A stretch of 64,000 nucleotides of DNA from NCBI GenBank assembly GCA_022497155.1, contig MU385750.1:372001-436000 (forward strand), read 5' to 3'. The stretch is from Whalleya microplaca (Eukaryota > Ascomycota > Sordariomycetes > Xylariales > Xylariaceae). Made by a program: the position numbers and the translations under genes. Shown here piece after piece: positions 23,559-36,511 of the stretch. Positions within the stretch are counted from its first letter, which is position 1; each line of letters begins with the position of its first letter. Under the pieces are notes generated by a model. That model searched no databases and was not told the origin of the DNA. It saw nothing but the letters and a program-made list of their open reading frames with translations.

Positions 23559-25620
23559 CTTTAGCGACGAACCGCGTTTTTTCGCGACGCGTTTTTTTTC
23601 CCTTATTAAATTTATTTATAAATATTTTTATAACTACCTTTTTAATTAAATTAAAATTTTATATCTTTATTTATTTAACACGTTATAGCAGCGGGGTTAC
23701 CTAGTGACCCCACTTATAAATAAAATAAATAAATTAAATAAGGCACGCACTTATATTAAAAGCTACAGCCTTCGGCTATAGCTAGAAAAGTCCCTTTTTC
23801 CATCATTATCTTTTATTTATTTATATTATTCTTATACACCCTTAATCTTTTATATCATTATTACTTTTATTTATATTATTATATTTTTAAAGGCTTAATT
23901 ATAAATATAATAAGTTATAAATAACTTATTATAAAGCAGGTTTTTTAAATTAACGTTTTAATACCACTATTTTAACCGTTAATATTTCCGGCGCCGGCTT
24001 AAAGGCATATTAATGTATTAAAAAGCTAATAAAGCTAATTAAAAACTTAATAAATATTAAAAAAACTATTTAACTTTATAAGCTATAATATAAAACATTT
24101 TAAAATATATTTCTTTTTTAATTAAGTTTAAATTATATACTTAATAGGTTTTTTAATAAGCTTAAACGCTAATAACGTTAAAAACGCTAGTATTATAGTT
24201 TTTTACGCCGATATTTTAAACTTAAAAGTATTAAAAGTAAAAAAATCGTTTATTCCCGTACTAAAAGCGCTATAGCCGAAAATATTAATATATTTTTCGA
24301 TTAATTAAACCTTTTACGCCTTTAAAATATCCCTCCCGAAAATATATATAACGCTAATAAGTTTAAAGTAATAAAAAAAGTTAAAAATAATAAAATAATT
24401 ATCGGTAATATTTATAAAAAGCATTTTTTAATTAAAAGCGCCGGAAATTAAACGTAAATATCGATATTAATATATATTAACGCTAATAGTTAAATTTTAC
24501 TTCCGCTAATTATATATACCGGTAAATATATATAGTAGTAATAATTTCCTAATAAAAATAATAATAAATATAATAAATAAAGGTTTATTACATTTAATAA
24601 TAGTTAAATTAATATTAAAATTACATTAAAGTAACTTATTGAAATTTTTATTCCTTATATAAAGCCGGAAAAATTAAAATAATAGCGGATTTTAATTTTA
24701 AATAATTATAATAATTATATAACCGAAAAGTTTATATAAAATTATTATTTTTTTGACTTATTTTTTACCGGTATATTTTTTTACGTTTTTTAGCCTTTAA
24801 ATTTATACTTATTTTCGGTATTAAAAAAAGGTATCGGAAAGAATTATTATACGTTTATAAAATATTCGTAATTAATTATTTAAGGAAATAAAAGTTTATT
24901 ATAGCCTTAAAATATATTTAAAATAATTTTATAATAAAAAGAAATATATTAACTAGCTAAAAAGCTATTAATATTTTATTTAAAGATTGATTAAAGGCAT
25001 TAAAATTAAAATTTATACTATAAAATAATTTTTATAAAAAAACGTTAATTAGGTTCGCGGATCTCGAGGCCGGTACGCTAAATTTTATAGCTAAATTAAA
25101 TTTAATGAGCTTTATAATATTTAAAACCTTTCGGGATTTAAAAAAATCGAAATAAACTTTTTTACCGCCGATTTTAAATTTAAATAACATATAGCTCGGC
25201 TTTTATTTAAAAAACTAGCGAAAGCTTTAAACGAAATAACTATATAAATCGCTAGCGAAAAAAATCGTAATAATTTTTTATAAGTTATATTCGATAAAAT
25301 AAAGCTAAAAAGCGCCGACAAGTCTTTTTATACTTAAATTAAGCGTTTATAAATTTACTAGCTATAAAAATAAGGCAAAAAAAGAGGATTTTATAACTAA
25401 TATAAATAGCTAATCGAAATTATAAATAACGACAAAAATAAGGCGGAATTAAATCTAGAAAATAACGACGAAAAAAAGAAATATATTATTACTTTAAAAT
25501 AAAAACCACGCGTTAATTAAGTAATTAGTTATTAAGTTATATAGGAATAACTTTAATAAAGGTTGTTTTATTAGGGTGATTTATTAGGGGGTTCGCAGCT
25601 TAGGCGGTTCGTGGCTAGGG
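23559..25620. mobile_element. RIP-degraded repeat with possible terminal inverted repeats
   Basis: An AT-saturated block with stops in all frames. Its ends share a short inverted match: left TTTAGCGACGAACCGCG, right (inward) CCTAGCCACGAACCGCC. A DNA transposon is possible, but no clean target duplication was found and no protein motif is readable, so the class stays open. Confidence 0.4.
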
Positions 25621-25931
25621 TCTCTAACTTATGGCAAACTGGCCGAGAAAGTATCCCAAATGTTGAAGTCCTTGTTGATGAGGGTGAGAGTATAACTGTT
25701 TATAGGGACATTTCCAGGCAGTCAATAGCGAGTGCTCTGCCAAACTACCAGCACACGTTCGTGTGAGATGCAACGATGCAGCGGATTGTACGCCTGTCAT
25801 AAGCTATATATACTACTGAATCTAACATTGTTCACTAAGACATGCTTCGCATAATGAGTAGACACAGGTATAGCTAGTAGGATGACACCCTGCTATTACC
25901 ATATTCTGTTCTTGTCCAATTGCATTCTAAT
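25621..25931. other. 3' flank of mannosyltransferase gene
   Basis: GC-balanced sequence downstream of the stop codon at 25932. No other feature seen. Confidence 0.45.
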
Positions 25932-28248
25932 TTAATAATCACCTATACTAACGTCTCTTGCCCGTTGCATGACCATATTGATCGTATCCTTCTCTGAACC
26001 GCTAAAATCAAACATTTTATTTGCGTCAGATGTAAGACAGCACATATTACTGCTGCCAATTTGCCATGCTACCGGATCTCGGAGTTCATGTGGCTCGACC
26101 AAATAAGATTCCAACTCGACAAACTTACTCTCCGATTTATCGCTAAATTTGTTGACGAGAATCCACCCATTAAACCAAAGGGGCTTTCCGTCAGTATCCA
26201 AATGTAGAAGTTGTGGGGAACATATTGTATAGTTATCAGGATCCGGTGACTGGGTATTTGGATCTACTAGGCTGCTTTCAATTCCACTTGACGCATCACC
26301 CGACTCGCTCGCAGTCTTAAGAGGCTCGGGGATACCCATTGCACCAGTATCGCCCTTATGGAATGCATACGATTCGTCGCCGGAAAGGAGGAAGCCTATC
26401 CAGAAAGTCTCCTTGTCACCTAAAAAGATATGAGTACAAATCATCTAAACCCAGGCAGGGTGCTGGATCGGGATATGACCCTAAATGTCCAAGCAGAATC
26501 TGATCTTGGGCAGTGAGCCTGGAATCAAATACAGTTACATACCATAGAGCAATTCGTACACACCCTTCTTGCCGTTTCTCGTATCGCGATCGCTGCCATT
26601 CAAGCGACAGATTAGTAAGAGGGCAACGAAGTGCCTCCACTTATCGACCTGTGGAATTCAGAAGATGTTTCCGAGGACTGGGGGGATTAGAGGTGTTTCA
26701 TACCACAACTACACCACTCTCTTGCATGTGTCCAGATTCACCAGTCCAGAGCCGTGACTTCCTGGCAGATTTTGGTACAGGCTTGGGCATGATTTGCTGT
26801 AGAAAGCCTTTCTTAGACTCGGGCATTACTAGCCTGTCCTTGAAGAACAACGTTCCCGTTTCTTGGTAGTCTGGGTCGTCAAATAGCACCTCGGGATTCT
26901 TAAAGAAAAGCGAATCTGCATCGATAAGAATAACTTCACGAAAGCTGGAAAGGAGTATCGCAAAAGGCTTTGCTGCCCAGCCTGCCAGGGTCCATCCGTC
27001 GTCATTCACCATCTGGGATATATCGCGTGTTGTGACGCCCGGAAGATCCTTCAAGTTTACTTCAGTTAGATAGCTATAGAAACCAGGATAAGAAAATAGT
27101 CATACCTCGAGTTCAAAACGGTAGTCTTCGCCCAGGTCCGAATCTCCAAGGTACATAACCTCGATTGGAAGGTCACACCCGAGTTTGCGGAAGGAGAATA
27201 TAGCGGTTAGCAAATACGGAGCCTGGCGATCTCCAGCAGTAAGCACAATCCCGCGTCCGCCTTTCTTAAAGTACGCGTGTAAGCTCATATGATTTGAAAA
27301 GTAGGGGGAGGTCCATGGAAACAGGAGATTGGCATAATCTGCCATGAAAACCCTAAACGACTCATAATTCCGGATGGTTGCAGCCAATGTGAGGCCATCA
27401 ATAGCACTCTCGTGGCGGTCAGTTGTGCCTGATGTCTCGAAGGTAGCACGTAAATATTGGATAATATCATCTCGCACGTATGTCTCGCCGGCCTCGTCTT
27501 CAACAAAATGTAACTGCTCCCATGCTTCAAGATATGCTTGATACATACGCGTACGTAATCCCATTTCTCTCATTCGTTCTTCTCCACCGCTCTCGATAGG
27601 ACGTATGAGTTCGCGCATGTGGACCTCGTCAGGTAACAAGGAGAGAACATTCTGCAACGAGCGCCGGAATGATGGTCTCTCGGACCAGCGCTCCAACTGC
27701 GAAATGGTCTCTCCGGAAGCAATCTTGTGTTTTTGATCATGAGAATCAAGGTCGAAATATGGATGTTTCTGTTCATCCTCTGAAACTATACTAGCACCAG
27801 TTAGGGGCTTTTGGGACGTTACCCCTTCAAGAGCGTCTCGCGAATAATTCCCAGGTGCCTGCTCTGTCACTACAAGCTCTTCATTCATGCCTGTCCCAAC
27901 TCTCGTATTCGAAGCAAGAACGTACACAACAATCAAGATGCAGGCCAAGGTGATCATAGCAAGTTTTATATGCTTGTTGTCCCGTCGTCTCGATCGCTCG
28001 GCAAAGGTAGGCGACAGCAGGCCGGGGGGAAGACGGCCTTCTTTAGGCCCAAGTGACTTGAGGAACATGGTCCAAGCAAGATGGATACGATCGTACTGGC
28101 TTTCACATCTGTCATACAACGGTTAATGTATCCGAATGGATCAAGGATCGGGAACTTACATATGGTGGTTCTCCCGTAGTTCATTGAACGGAATTGCTTT
28201 TGCTCCTAGTTCTGTAGCTGCGGGAGAAGCTTTGAAATCAGAATTCAT
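25932..28248 (-). CDS. Alpha-1,3-mannosyltransferase (MNN1-type, GT71), five exons, 676 aa
   Basis: Exons 28248-28160, 28108-27106, 27048-26704, 26648-26543 and 26419-25932; the joined frame is open for 676 codons. Introns are 51, 57, 55 and 123 bp with donors GTAAGT, GTATGA, GTATGA and GTATGT. Intron 2 appears to end in AAG after a CTAAC branch site, since that choice keeps the frame. The product is a type II membrane protein: a cytosolic tail, a membrane segment at about 77-95 (LAMITLACILIVVYVLA), a Golgi-lumenal stem and a catalytic domain. Family marks are GIVLTAGDRQAPYLLTAI, the nucleotide-sugar-binding DXD in VILIDADSLFF (D407-A-D409), LWTGESGHMQESGVVVV, then DKWRHF and GDKETFWIGF. GT71 enzymes add alpha-1,3-mannose to N- or O-linked glycans from GDP-mannose in the Golgi; that role is inferred by family. 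All landmark motifs are intact. It lies 975 bp downstream of the dynamin-like gene on the same strand. Confidence 0.9.
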
Positions 28249-29222
28249 TCAACATATTCCTTAACAGCTACTGGCCCGTGGTCAACCTAAGTCGTATGGC
28301 CGAAGATGATAGTTAATAATTAGTAATTGAGGGAGGATAAGATTGCTAGCTAAAACTTGGGGATGGTAGTATAACCTCCTCCCTTTTCGGAATCGGTGTT
28401 TCACACCGATTTCGAATCATGAATCCCGCGATACATCTGAATATATTATGTTCAGGAGAAGAGCTGTGGTAAACTAATAAGCCACCATTCCTAGATTTTA
28501 ATTACAATATGCGATGGATCGTGGCGCTACGACACGACTTTGTGAAGGGCCCAAAGTTGAGCAAGGTTCAATATTGTAGTTTAAACCGCGCGCTAGCATG
28601 CCCAGTCGAAGTATCTAATTGAAGTGGCTGAAAGCAGGTATTGTGCTGAGGTCAGACCGCGACTAATCAATCTAGAAGGGAGGCAAAAAGTGAACACAAT
28701 ATCGGCGAACATTCCGCGGCTGTCAATCTACTGGCCAAGGGAGATAACCCTAACTCGTAGCTGCAAACGCTGATTTTCGTCGCGTTGCCTTAGGTATATC
28801 TTCCAGTTGAGGCGACACATCTTACTTCGCTATCGAATTCGCACTAAATGCCCTGTTAATCAATGGACCTGTACTTTCATCGCGAACTACTTCAGTGCAC
28901 CCCCTTTCTAAGGCGGTCAGAACATCACAGGTGACCCCTCATCCCCGCCATATTAGCATTCGTGTTGCTGAAGAATGTGCCCTCGAGCAATTATGTGCTT
29001 CGTGGCCTAAAAATAAGTACACATTCCCACCGACTAAATTGAGACATTCCCATTTCCAAGGGTTTGACAAGCAACGCACATGTATTGCGATTCTACCACT
29101 GATGTCTTGAAATATGTGAGGCTTTACACAGACTATCAGACAGGCTCCTCATGCGATATGATATAGCGCCTACGCTAACTTAATGAAGCCACACTAAGTC
29201 AGTACCTAGGTATAGCCTTTAT
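28249..29222. other. intergenic, 5' region of mannosyltransferase gene
   Basis: Contains the 5' untranslated region and promoter of the gene starting at 28248 and the 3' flank of the dynamin-like gene. One strong hairpin lies at 28386-28416. No other gene supported. Confidence 0.5.
28386..28416. promoter_or_regulatory. 14-bp inverted repeat with CGG-N3-CGG, possible operator
   Basis: The arms TTCGGAATCGGTGT and ACACCGATTTCGAA match at 13 of 14 positions around a TTC loop, about 140 bp upstream of the mannosyltransferase ATG. Each arm carries CGG/CCG triplets of the kind bound by fungal Zn2Cys6 regulators. Regulatory function is inference. Confidence 0.4.
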
Positions 29223-31602
29223 TTAAGAGGTCGGCCCCAACTTCTTCCGTCCCACTGTTTGCCACTCGCTCTCATTCGGTTTCTTCTTCATTTCAGGCGA
29301 TCGTGGGACCTGAAGCTCTTCGAGCTTGTCACTATGGTTCTTGGGTGGCTCGTCATTAGTATCTTCTATAAGATATATGAAGTATGAGTATATATAGGAT
29401 CCCGAAAAAGGTAGAAATCAGCTTACCGCCCAACCTAACATCAACAAAGCGCTTGCAAGTATTAGATCCATTTCTAAGTACTTCAATTTGTGTCGTCAAT
29501 TCCTTTCGCCGAGCAAGGCTTTGTTGAGACTCCCCTGCGATCTGTCCCACGAGAATTATTGGCATAGTGAAAACGGCAACCGGTGAGAAGATTTCGGGAA
29601 GAACAGAAAGGAGCTCCCTTTCAATAACTTCAACAGCAACATCATCAACGAAACGTTTCATGGAAACCTAGACAAGACATAGAAGATTAGTCGATAACCG
29701 ATATTACCAATAACTTCTAGAGAGGGGACCTTACTCCATAGTAAGCATGCATGCAATCAAGAGCTTTGCAGGCCGCGACACGCTCTACATCTTCCTCCGT
29801 GCGCTTCGAGAGCCTATCCACAAGCGCATAAGGTCGTAATGCTTTCCAGGGAGGTATGGTGATTGGTCAATAGTAGCAAGTCCAAAGAAGTCCCGTAGCC
29901 TTTGGGAGAATACATCTTTTCTCTGGTTGTCGCTGATGCTTCGAATGGCCTCTGAGTACTGCTGGTCGTATGTGATCGGGTGTATTTGTCTATGTGAACC
30001 CAGCAACTCAGTAGTCTTCGTGTTGACAACGGTGAGAAGGTTGTTAAGAGCTGGCTCGAAGACCCGTTGGAATAAGGCATTCTTAATTGAGGGATGAGCA
30101 ACATGTTCAATGATAGATTTGAGGAATGCTTTGGCCGCTGCCCAGGCCCTCGAGATATGATTTCGCGCAACTATCTCCCAGGGAGCTGATTGATCATGGA
30201 ATAGCTCTGCTGTAATCATAGAATTGAAGATACCCGGTAACTCTCGACCTCGAGATCGCTGCATGAGGTTTTGGACATGATCGACGAATTTGAGTCTAGT
30301 GATGAACAAAGGACCTTCGTGGTCATCATCAGCAGCGGCGAGCTCTGTATCCGAAATCTCGCGTTTGTGACCCCATTGTGCAAGTTCATCCGCAAATTGC
30401 TTGTTTAGGTTTTGAATGACTGCCCTGATACGCTGAGAGTAGCCCTCCTCAGACTCAGCTTCACTGAATAATGCATCATTGTAAATGCCGTTGATAGAAT
30501 TCTTAACAACTGACTGAAAGTCCTGGCTTATTTGCAGGAGCTGAAGGCGCTGTTCTTCAAACGTGCTGTGTGGTTCGCCAAGCTTCTGCAATTGCTCGGA
30601 TGAGCCATCTAGCTTGAAACCAATCTCGCAGATTAAGCTCGGCAACTCAAGAGCAATTTGTCGTAGCAGCACACTGCTGAGTCTATTCCTTAGCTGATTT
30701 ATTCCAAGACTAGACGAGGGAAGCTGCTCCCAAATACCCCCGGAAAAGAAGTCGGCCTCCTCGGAGTTACGATGGCCCAGCAGCGACGGGCCTTTCTGGG
30801 TTTCCGAGTCGAGATTCTTGAGCACATGCCATCCGAGATCAAATTGGACTTCCTGGTTCTGGGCTAGAGAGATGTAATCCGCTTCGCTCCCAGAGCCAGG
30901 AATCAGCGTATCAGGCTTTGTGATGACGCCCATGGTGCGCGCACCTTTCTTGTCCACGTCTCGAGCAAGTTTCAAGACCACTTGATTCGCATAGTCATTC
31001 TTAGCAGAGACAACAGCGAGAACAATACTTCTTCGTTGCTTCATGTAGGCCTCGACGACTTCTCGAACCAGCCCAACATCTGCAGCGCTTTGCTGCTTCG
31101 TCTCTGAATGAATTAGGCCCGGCAGGTCAATGATAGTGAGATGAGGACGATCAGCACCTGTAATCTCGATGCGCAGGAGATCTTTCGAGAAGGCTTTCCC
31201 GTGAGTAGAGATACCCATGGCAGCCTGAGCTTCCTCTACCAGCTGCGGGAAACCCTCGAATCCGTCAAGCTTCTTACGAAAGCTCGAAAGGCGTTTCTGC
31301 TCGGATAGGCCAAGAGAGCTATGCGGAACAATAGAAACTGTAACATCAGTTTGGTCAGAGCGGCGGAGCACTAACTCAGTAGGGAAACGAGTGCATAGAT
31401 TGCTCTTGACGGGAAAGAGTACTCCAGAAATGGCTTCTAGTACAGAGCTCTTGCCAGATGACTGGTCACCACACACGATGATTTGAGGCAAAGATATGTA
31501 ATGGTCGATGCCCTGGAGCCGCAGACGGTCAATGGCTTTCAGCAGCTCGAGTTGATCTTCGGAGCATAACTCGTTGAGGGTTTCTATGCTGAATGATAAC
31601 AT
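29223..31602 (-). CDS. Dynamin-family large GTPase, three introns or frame breaks, about 750 aa if intact
   Basis: ATG at 31602. The first 605 codons read without interruption. The GTPase domain shows G1 GDQSSGKSS (45-53), switch-1 TRFPTEL (71-77), G3 DLPGL (159-163) and G4 TKPD (228-231), followed by a long helical middle region. At about 29828-29834 the frame shifts: the continuation (EEDVERVAACKALDCMHAYYG) is one base out, as if one base were missing, and the current frame stops at 29785. Beyond it the gene is well formed: intron 29668-29734, exon 29667-29427 (KRFVDDVAVEVIERELLSVLPEIFSP, the effector-domain-like helix), intron 29366-29426, and a last exon 29365-29223 ending in TAA. Both introns have GTAAG donors and TAG acceptors and keep phase. 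Dynamin-like GTPases remodel or sever membranes. Fungal members of this divergent, Mx-like branch are mostly uncharacterised. Either the gene is freshly inactivated or the assembly lost a base. Confidence 0.85.
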
Positions 31603-32199
31603 TGTTTGTTCCTATCTGTAGGGTTGTTTGATTAAAAACCAAGGGATAAGTAAGGGATCTGAAAATTACCTACTGTCACGAATGACTACCTAGGTTGAAT
31701 ATATGAAGCCAACTACCTATCTGTTACTGGATCGTTAGAGAGAAGGTGAATTAAGGTGCTCTGTCGAAATCTTATCACGGGAATGGGAGGTCTTAATATA
31801 CTAAGTGGTATTGGAAGATTGATATATCACCATTTCCAGTACAAACGAAGACAGCGGAGCGTTTGCAGTTGGGTTGGGAAGCAGGAACATAAGGACAAAA
31901 TATTCATATTCCGTGCCTCCAAGCTAAGGTAAAAAGAGTGATACCTTGTCTATCCATAAGTTGCTCTTTACAATATGTATCATTGTGCTTGGGGCGCTGC
32001 TTCGTAGCTGCAAGGTACCGTAACATGCCCTCAAACCGATGCTGCCTTTAGCGATAAACTTCATTCGGTGACACCATGCTTCCTTGGGTTGGCGAAAATG
32101 CATGCAAGAAGGCTAGTCTCAGTCCCCTTTTCCGACATCCATTCAATTTTAAGCAGAACAAACTTTCCACCGTAGGTTCATCCGGTTTGATTATATCAC
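31603..32199. other. 5' flank of dynamin-like gene
   Basis: Promoter region of the gene at 31602; GC-balanced until about 32.2 kb, where the AT-rich transposon block begins. No separate gene supported. Confidence 0.45.
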
Positions 32200-34283
32200 A
32201 GAGTTGTTTCGGTATTTATTTAACGTCTTTAAAGATATTTTCGGACTCGCTATTAATCGGAAGCTAATAAACGTAGCCTTAAAAATACTGGGTTTTACTA
32301 AATCTCTTTATAACCTAGGAGAAATAAACGAAGCCCTGCACTTGTGTTGGCTTGCTTGGTCATTATAAGACACCTTCTCTAATGGGCTTCGTTAACGGAA
32401 CACCTGTTCGTTCCATTTATTTAACTTCCCGCGACTTTAGGACATTATACCCTTTATACCTTACCCGCGCTTTACGGCTATTTAATATAAAAATTAAGGG
32501 CGCGTATTTACGCGTAATATATTTATATATCGCGCTATATTAAAATTCCTTAACCCTTCTATTTATAACCTCTTTTTATAGTAATTAAAATTAAAGCTAT
32601 TTTAATATAACCTTTAATAGTATTTTTAATAACTTTAAAGTTTTATAAGCCTTCTCCCTTACTGCTACTTTACTAATAACTACAGTTTTCCGTCTGTTAC
32701 TTTTATTAACGCGTTAATTTATATATTTTATTATAAATAATTGCTAACTCGGCTTTAAATCTTATAGCTTTAAATCGATCTCGATTTTATTCGAAATATT
32801 AATTTGTATGTATTTTTTCCAGCCTACTTTTAGCCGCTTTAATGTATCTATAAATAACTGCTAATTCGGCTTTAAATCTGGGAGAATTTTAGTATTAAAA
32901 ATGCCCGGCAGTAAATAATTTACGCCAATAATAACTAGGCTTATTAGATATCCTTTTCTTAAACTATTTAAATAGATACTAACGGCCTATCGAGATAGAC
33001 TTTTTAATAATCCGCTTATAATAAACCTATATCCTAACGGCCCGTCGAAATAGATTTTTTAATTCTTTTATTATAAATATCTTATAAATCGGGCTTTATT
33101 ATATCAGTTTTTTGTGGAAAAAATATAGCGGATTTTTATGTATATAAATAGATAATTATCGATTTTAAAAGAAAAGGTACATTAGAAATTAAAATATTAT
33201 TAGTAATAAGCGGGAAAAGTTAAAAGTTTATTAATAATCGGAAGGGAAAAGTTAAAATTTTATTGGCAATAATAAAGGGTATATTTAATATACATAATTA
33301 CGTATTATATTTATTAGTAATCGGGAGAAAATAGCTTAAATTTTGTTAGCAATTGGGAAAAAAGAGTTAAAATTTTATTAGTAGTAATAAAGGGTATATT
33401 TAATATATGCAATTACGCATTATATAAAAGAATTATATACGTAATTATATATAATATTAAATATTATACTAATTTCTTAAAATTTTAACTTAAGCAACTT
33501 TAAATTATATAACTTTAAGCTTAAATTTAATTATTATATATATAATTATGTACTAAATTATATCAGTCCTTAATATTATATATATAATTATATATTTATA
33601 ACCACAAGCTTTTTTAACGCTTTTTAATTTTCAACCCCCTAAATTAACTACTTAAATTCCTTATTATCAGGCCATATTTAAACTTAATATAATAGGTTTA
33701 TCGGCTATTTAAATGCTTTTTTCTATTATACTAATATATAATAGACCCTTTATAAGGCCTTTTATTTTAAAGCTTTAATAGCCCTATCGTACCGGTATTT
33801 TAACTGCTTTAAAGTTCTATTGTTATTTTAAACATACCAGTTAAAACCTAGGTATAATATAAAAAACGGTGTAATAAAAAATCTCGTATTTAACGCTTTA
33901 ACGAAAATTAAGGTCTCTATATTTTTCCGCCTTTACCTAACGGTCTTATTTACATTAAAAGATAAATTATAAAACCTTTAATCCCTAATTACTTAAAAGC
34001 GGCCGCTAAAGCAAAACAATTATAATCTCGATCCTAATTTTATTTTTAGACCTTAGATTCGGAAACCTTTGTTTTTAATAATAATAAAAATTCTAACGGA
34101 TCTAATTAAAAGCCTTTAAATCCGACGCTTCCGGTTACGCGACAAATATTTCCTATTTTTATCCCTTTCCCCCCAAATCTTATAGAACGACAGAAACAGA
34201 TATTTCGATTTTATAAAAAGGTCTTTTATAACGAGCCGGATTTTATTACGTAAAGCGAATTTGAGAAATTTAGGCTATAGTAG
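32200..34283. mobile_element. left half of an older RIP-degraded element (interrupted host copy)
   Basis: AT-saturated, no open frames. Local duplications are visible: a repeat of about 57 bp around CTAACGGCC at 32974-33062, a repeat of about 110 bp around TGCTAAYTCGGCTTTAAATC (32745-32880), and a 115-120-bp repeat around GGGTATATTTAATATA (33190-33425). Weak plus-strand coding remnants just before 34283 appear to continue after 46119 across the inserted gypsy element, so this is the left part of a disrupted host element. Class not recognised. Confidence 0.5.
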
Positions 34284-34510
34284 TGTTATGGGGCTAGTGT
34301 GCCGTGGCATATATATATCGCTTGTCTTTTTCTTTTACTCTTAGATAAAATATATATAGCTTAGACGGCCTCGTCGCTAATAATAGATATATCTTTCCTT
34401 TTGATTAATCGCCGTTATAAGTAACTCTTTTGTTTCGTTGCCTTAATTACTTCCGATTAGCGAAGCTATAAAGTAGCACTTTCTTTACCTTAATACCCTA
34501 TTTTAAAACA
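34284..34510 (+). repeat. 5' LTR of the 11.8-kb gypsy element
   Basis: Starts TGTTATGGGGCTAG and ends ATTTTAAAACA; 227 bp, the same length as the 3' copy. Preceded by GTAG. Confidence 0.88.
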
Positions 34511-36511
34511 TTTAGCTCCTTTAGACAGGCTTTAACTTCTTCGCCTTTTTAATTAATCGAAAAGAATAGTTTAAATAAAGGCAGCAGTAAAATAGGACTA
34601 AAAGAAAAGGACTTTAGTAAAATTCCCAAAACTATTAAACTAACCGAACTTATAAAAAAAAAGCACTAACTAAAAAAGAGAACTAACAGTAAATAATTAT
34701 CTAAAATAAAGAAGTAATGTTAAAAATAAACAGATTAATAAAAAGACCTATAAAAGACCTATAATATATATTAATAAGCTAATAATATAAAGATATAAAA
34801 ACATAAAGAATATAAAATATAAAAAGTATAAAAATATAGTAACACAAAAATATAAAAAAGCATAAGTTCTAATAAAGCAAGTTAAATATAAAAAAATCAG
34901 TAATATAAAAGATTAGGAAAGATTAGAAAATTATAAAATATATAGTAAATAATACATAAAAACGTGCTATAGTTTAAACTTATAGAGTAAACTAAAGTAA
35001 AATTTAGGTAACAAAAATAATATCCGAGCTTCTGACTAGCTTATAGGTGATTTTATTACGCAATTAATTAATTAATATAATATAATAGCTAAATTAACGA
35101 CTTATTATCGAAATCCTTTTTAAAAGTTTCCTAATTTTTAAGACTATTATTAGCGTCCTAAAAAATAGTTATAATCTTATATCCAAAGTATTATAAGACT
35201 ATAACCTAATATAATTAAAAAAAATAAATTACATTCCCTTAAAATCAAACATAACTAAAGAATTAAAATAGCTAAATAATAAAACATCTCAAACTATATT
35301 AGATATAGCTAAAAAAAGATCCCTCCGACCAACCGATAATTAAGGGACTATTAACCTTATTACTAATTAAGAATACTAGTAAAATAAAAAAGACTCGGTA
35401 TTATATAATTAGAATACTTAATTAGAAATAACTAGCCAAAAGACTTTATCCTTTAGCATAACGAAAAATATACAAATCGATAAAAAGCTTACGGATTAAA
35501 ATATAGCTTCCGATTAAAAGCGACTTATTATAACCGGAAAAACTAGGTTTATAATAACGGCTACGTTACTAAATTTTCGAAATTACTTACAGCTTTTATT
35601 CGATAAAAACAATGTTATAAATTAAATCGAAAATATAATATATATATTCGATAAATACGGCTTAGAAAATAATGTTAAGATTAGGGAAATGCTGTATTAA
35701 ATAGATAATTAGATTAATAAGCGACAGATCGAAACTTTATTAAAAGGTATTACTATTTAAAAAAAAGTAAAGGCAGTTCTAAAGTAATATTTTAAAATTA
35801 GTAACCCAAAGTAAATAAAAACCCCTATAGAACGGTTAAAAGACTTAAAAAGAGGTAATAGATTATTTAGACCGATAAAAATTTATTATTATATTTTAGA
35901 TTATTCGGTTCGGGTAAAAGATATCCGGAAGTAAGGGAAAATTAAGGGATAAAATGTTATTTTTGTTAATAGTCTATAGCAGAAAATCGATTAGAAGGTT
36001 ATTAAGCGGATTATATAATCTTATTCGAAATTATATAACAAATTTTTCGAACTAAATTACAAAAAAACCTAGAACGTTATATGTATATAAGCGGATATTA
36101 TAGTCGGCTTAATAAATTATAACAGCTATAATATTTAATAGGTTTCGCCTAATCGATAATATAAGGATAAATCGGTTAATTATTAACGTTCGGTTCGGTT
36201 CCGTTTATTATTAGTAAGCTTAAAGTAGCCTAAGGTTATTTTAAAAAAAGAGACTTTATTTTTTTAACCAGATAAAATAAAAGACTTAATTAAGTTTATA
36301 AAATAGATATTTATTGTATAGCTTAAAACTAACGAGAATTTTACTATATTTATAAAGAAATTTCGATTAATATTACCGAAATTAGAATATTATACCCTAT
36401 AAAAAGAAACCTCTATCTAATAAAATGTTTAAAAACGTAAAACAAAAGATATATCTTTTAATATTTATTACGCCGGATTTTTAAATAAAAGAGGAAGATA
36501 TAAAAAATATA

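Noticed and set aside
29805..29914. A 110-bp intron that would restore the dynamin-like gene's frame
   Set aside because: It would remove a stretch (FSQRLRDFFG and following) that looks like conserved coding sequence, and its acceptor is weak; a one-base frame break fits better.
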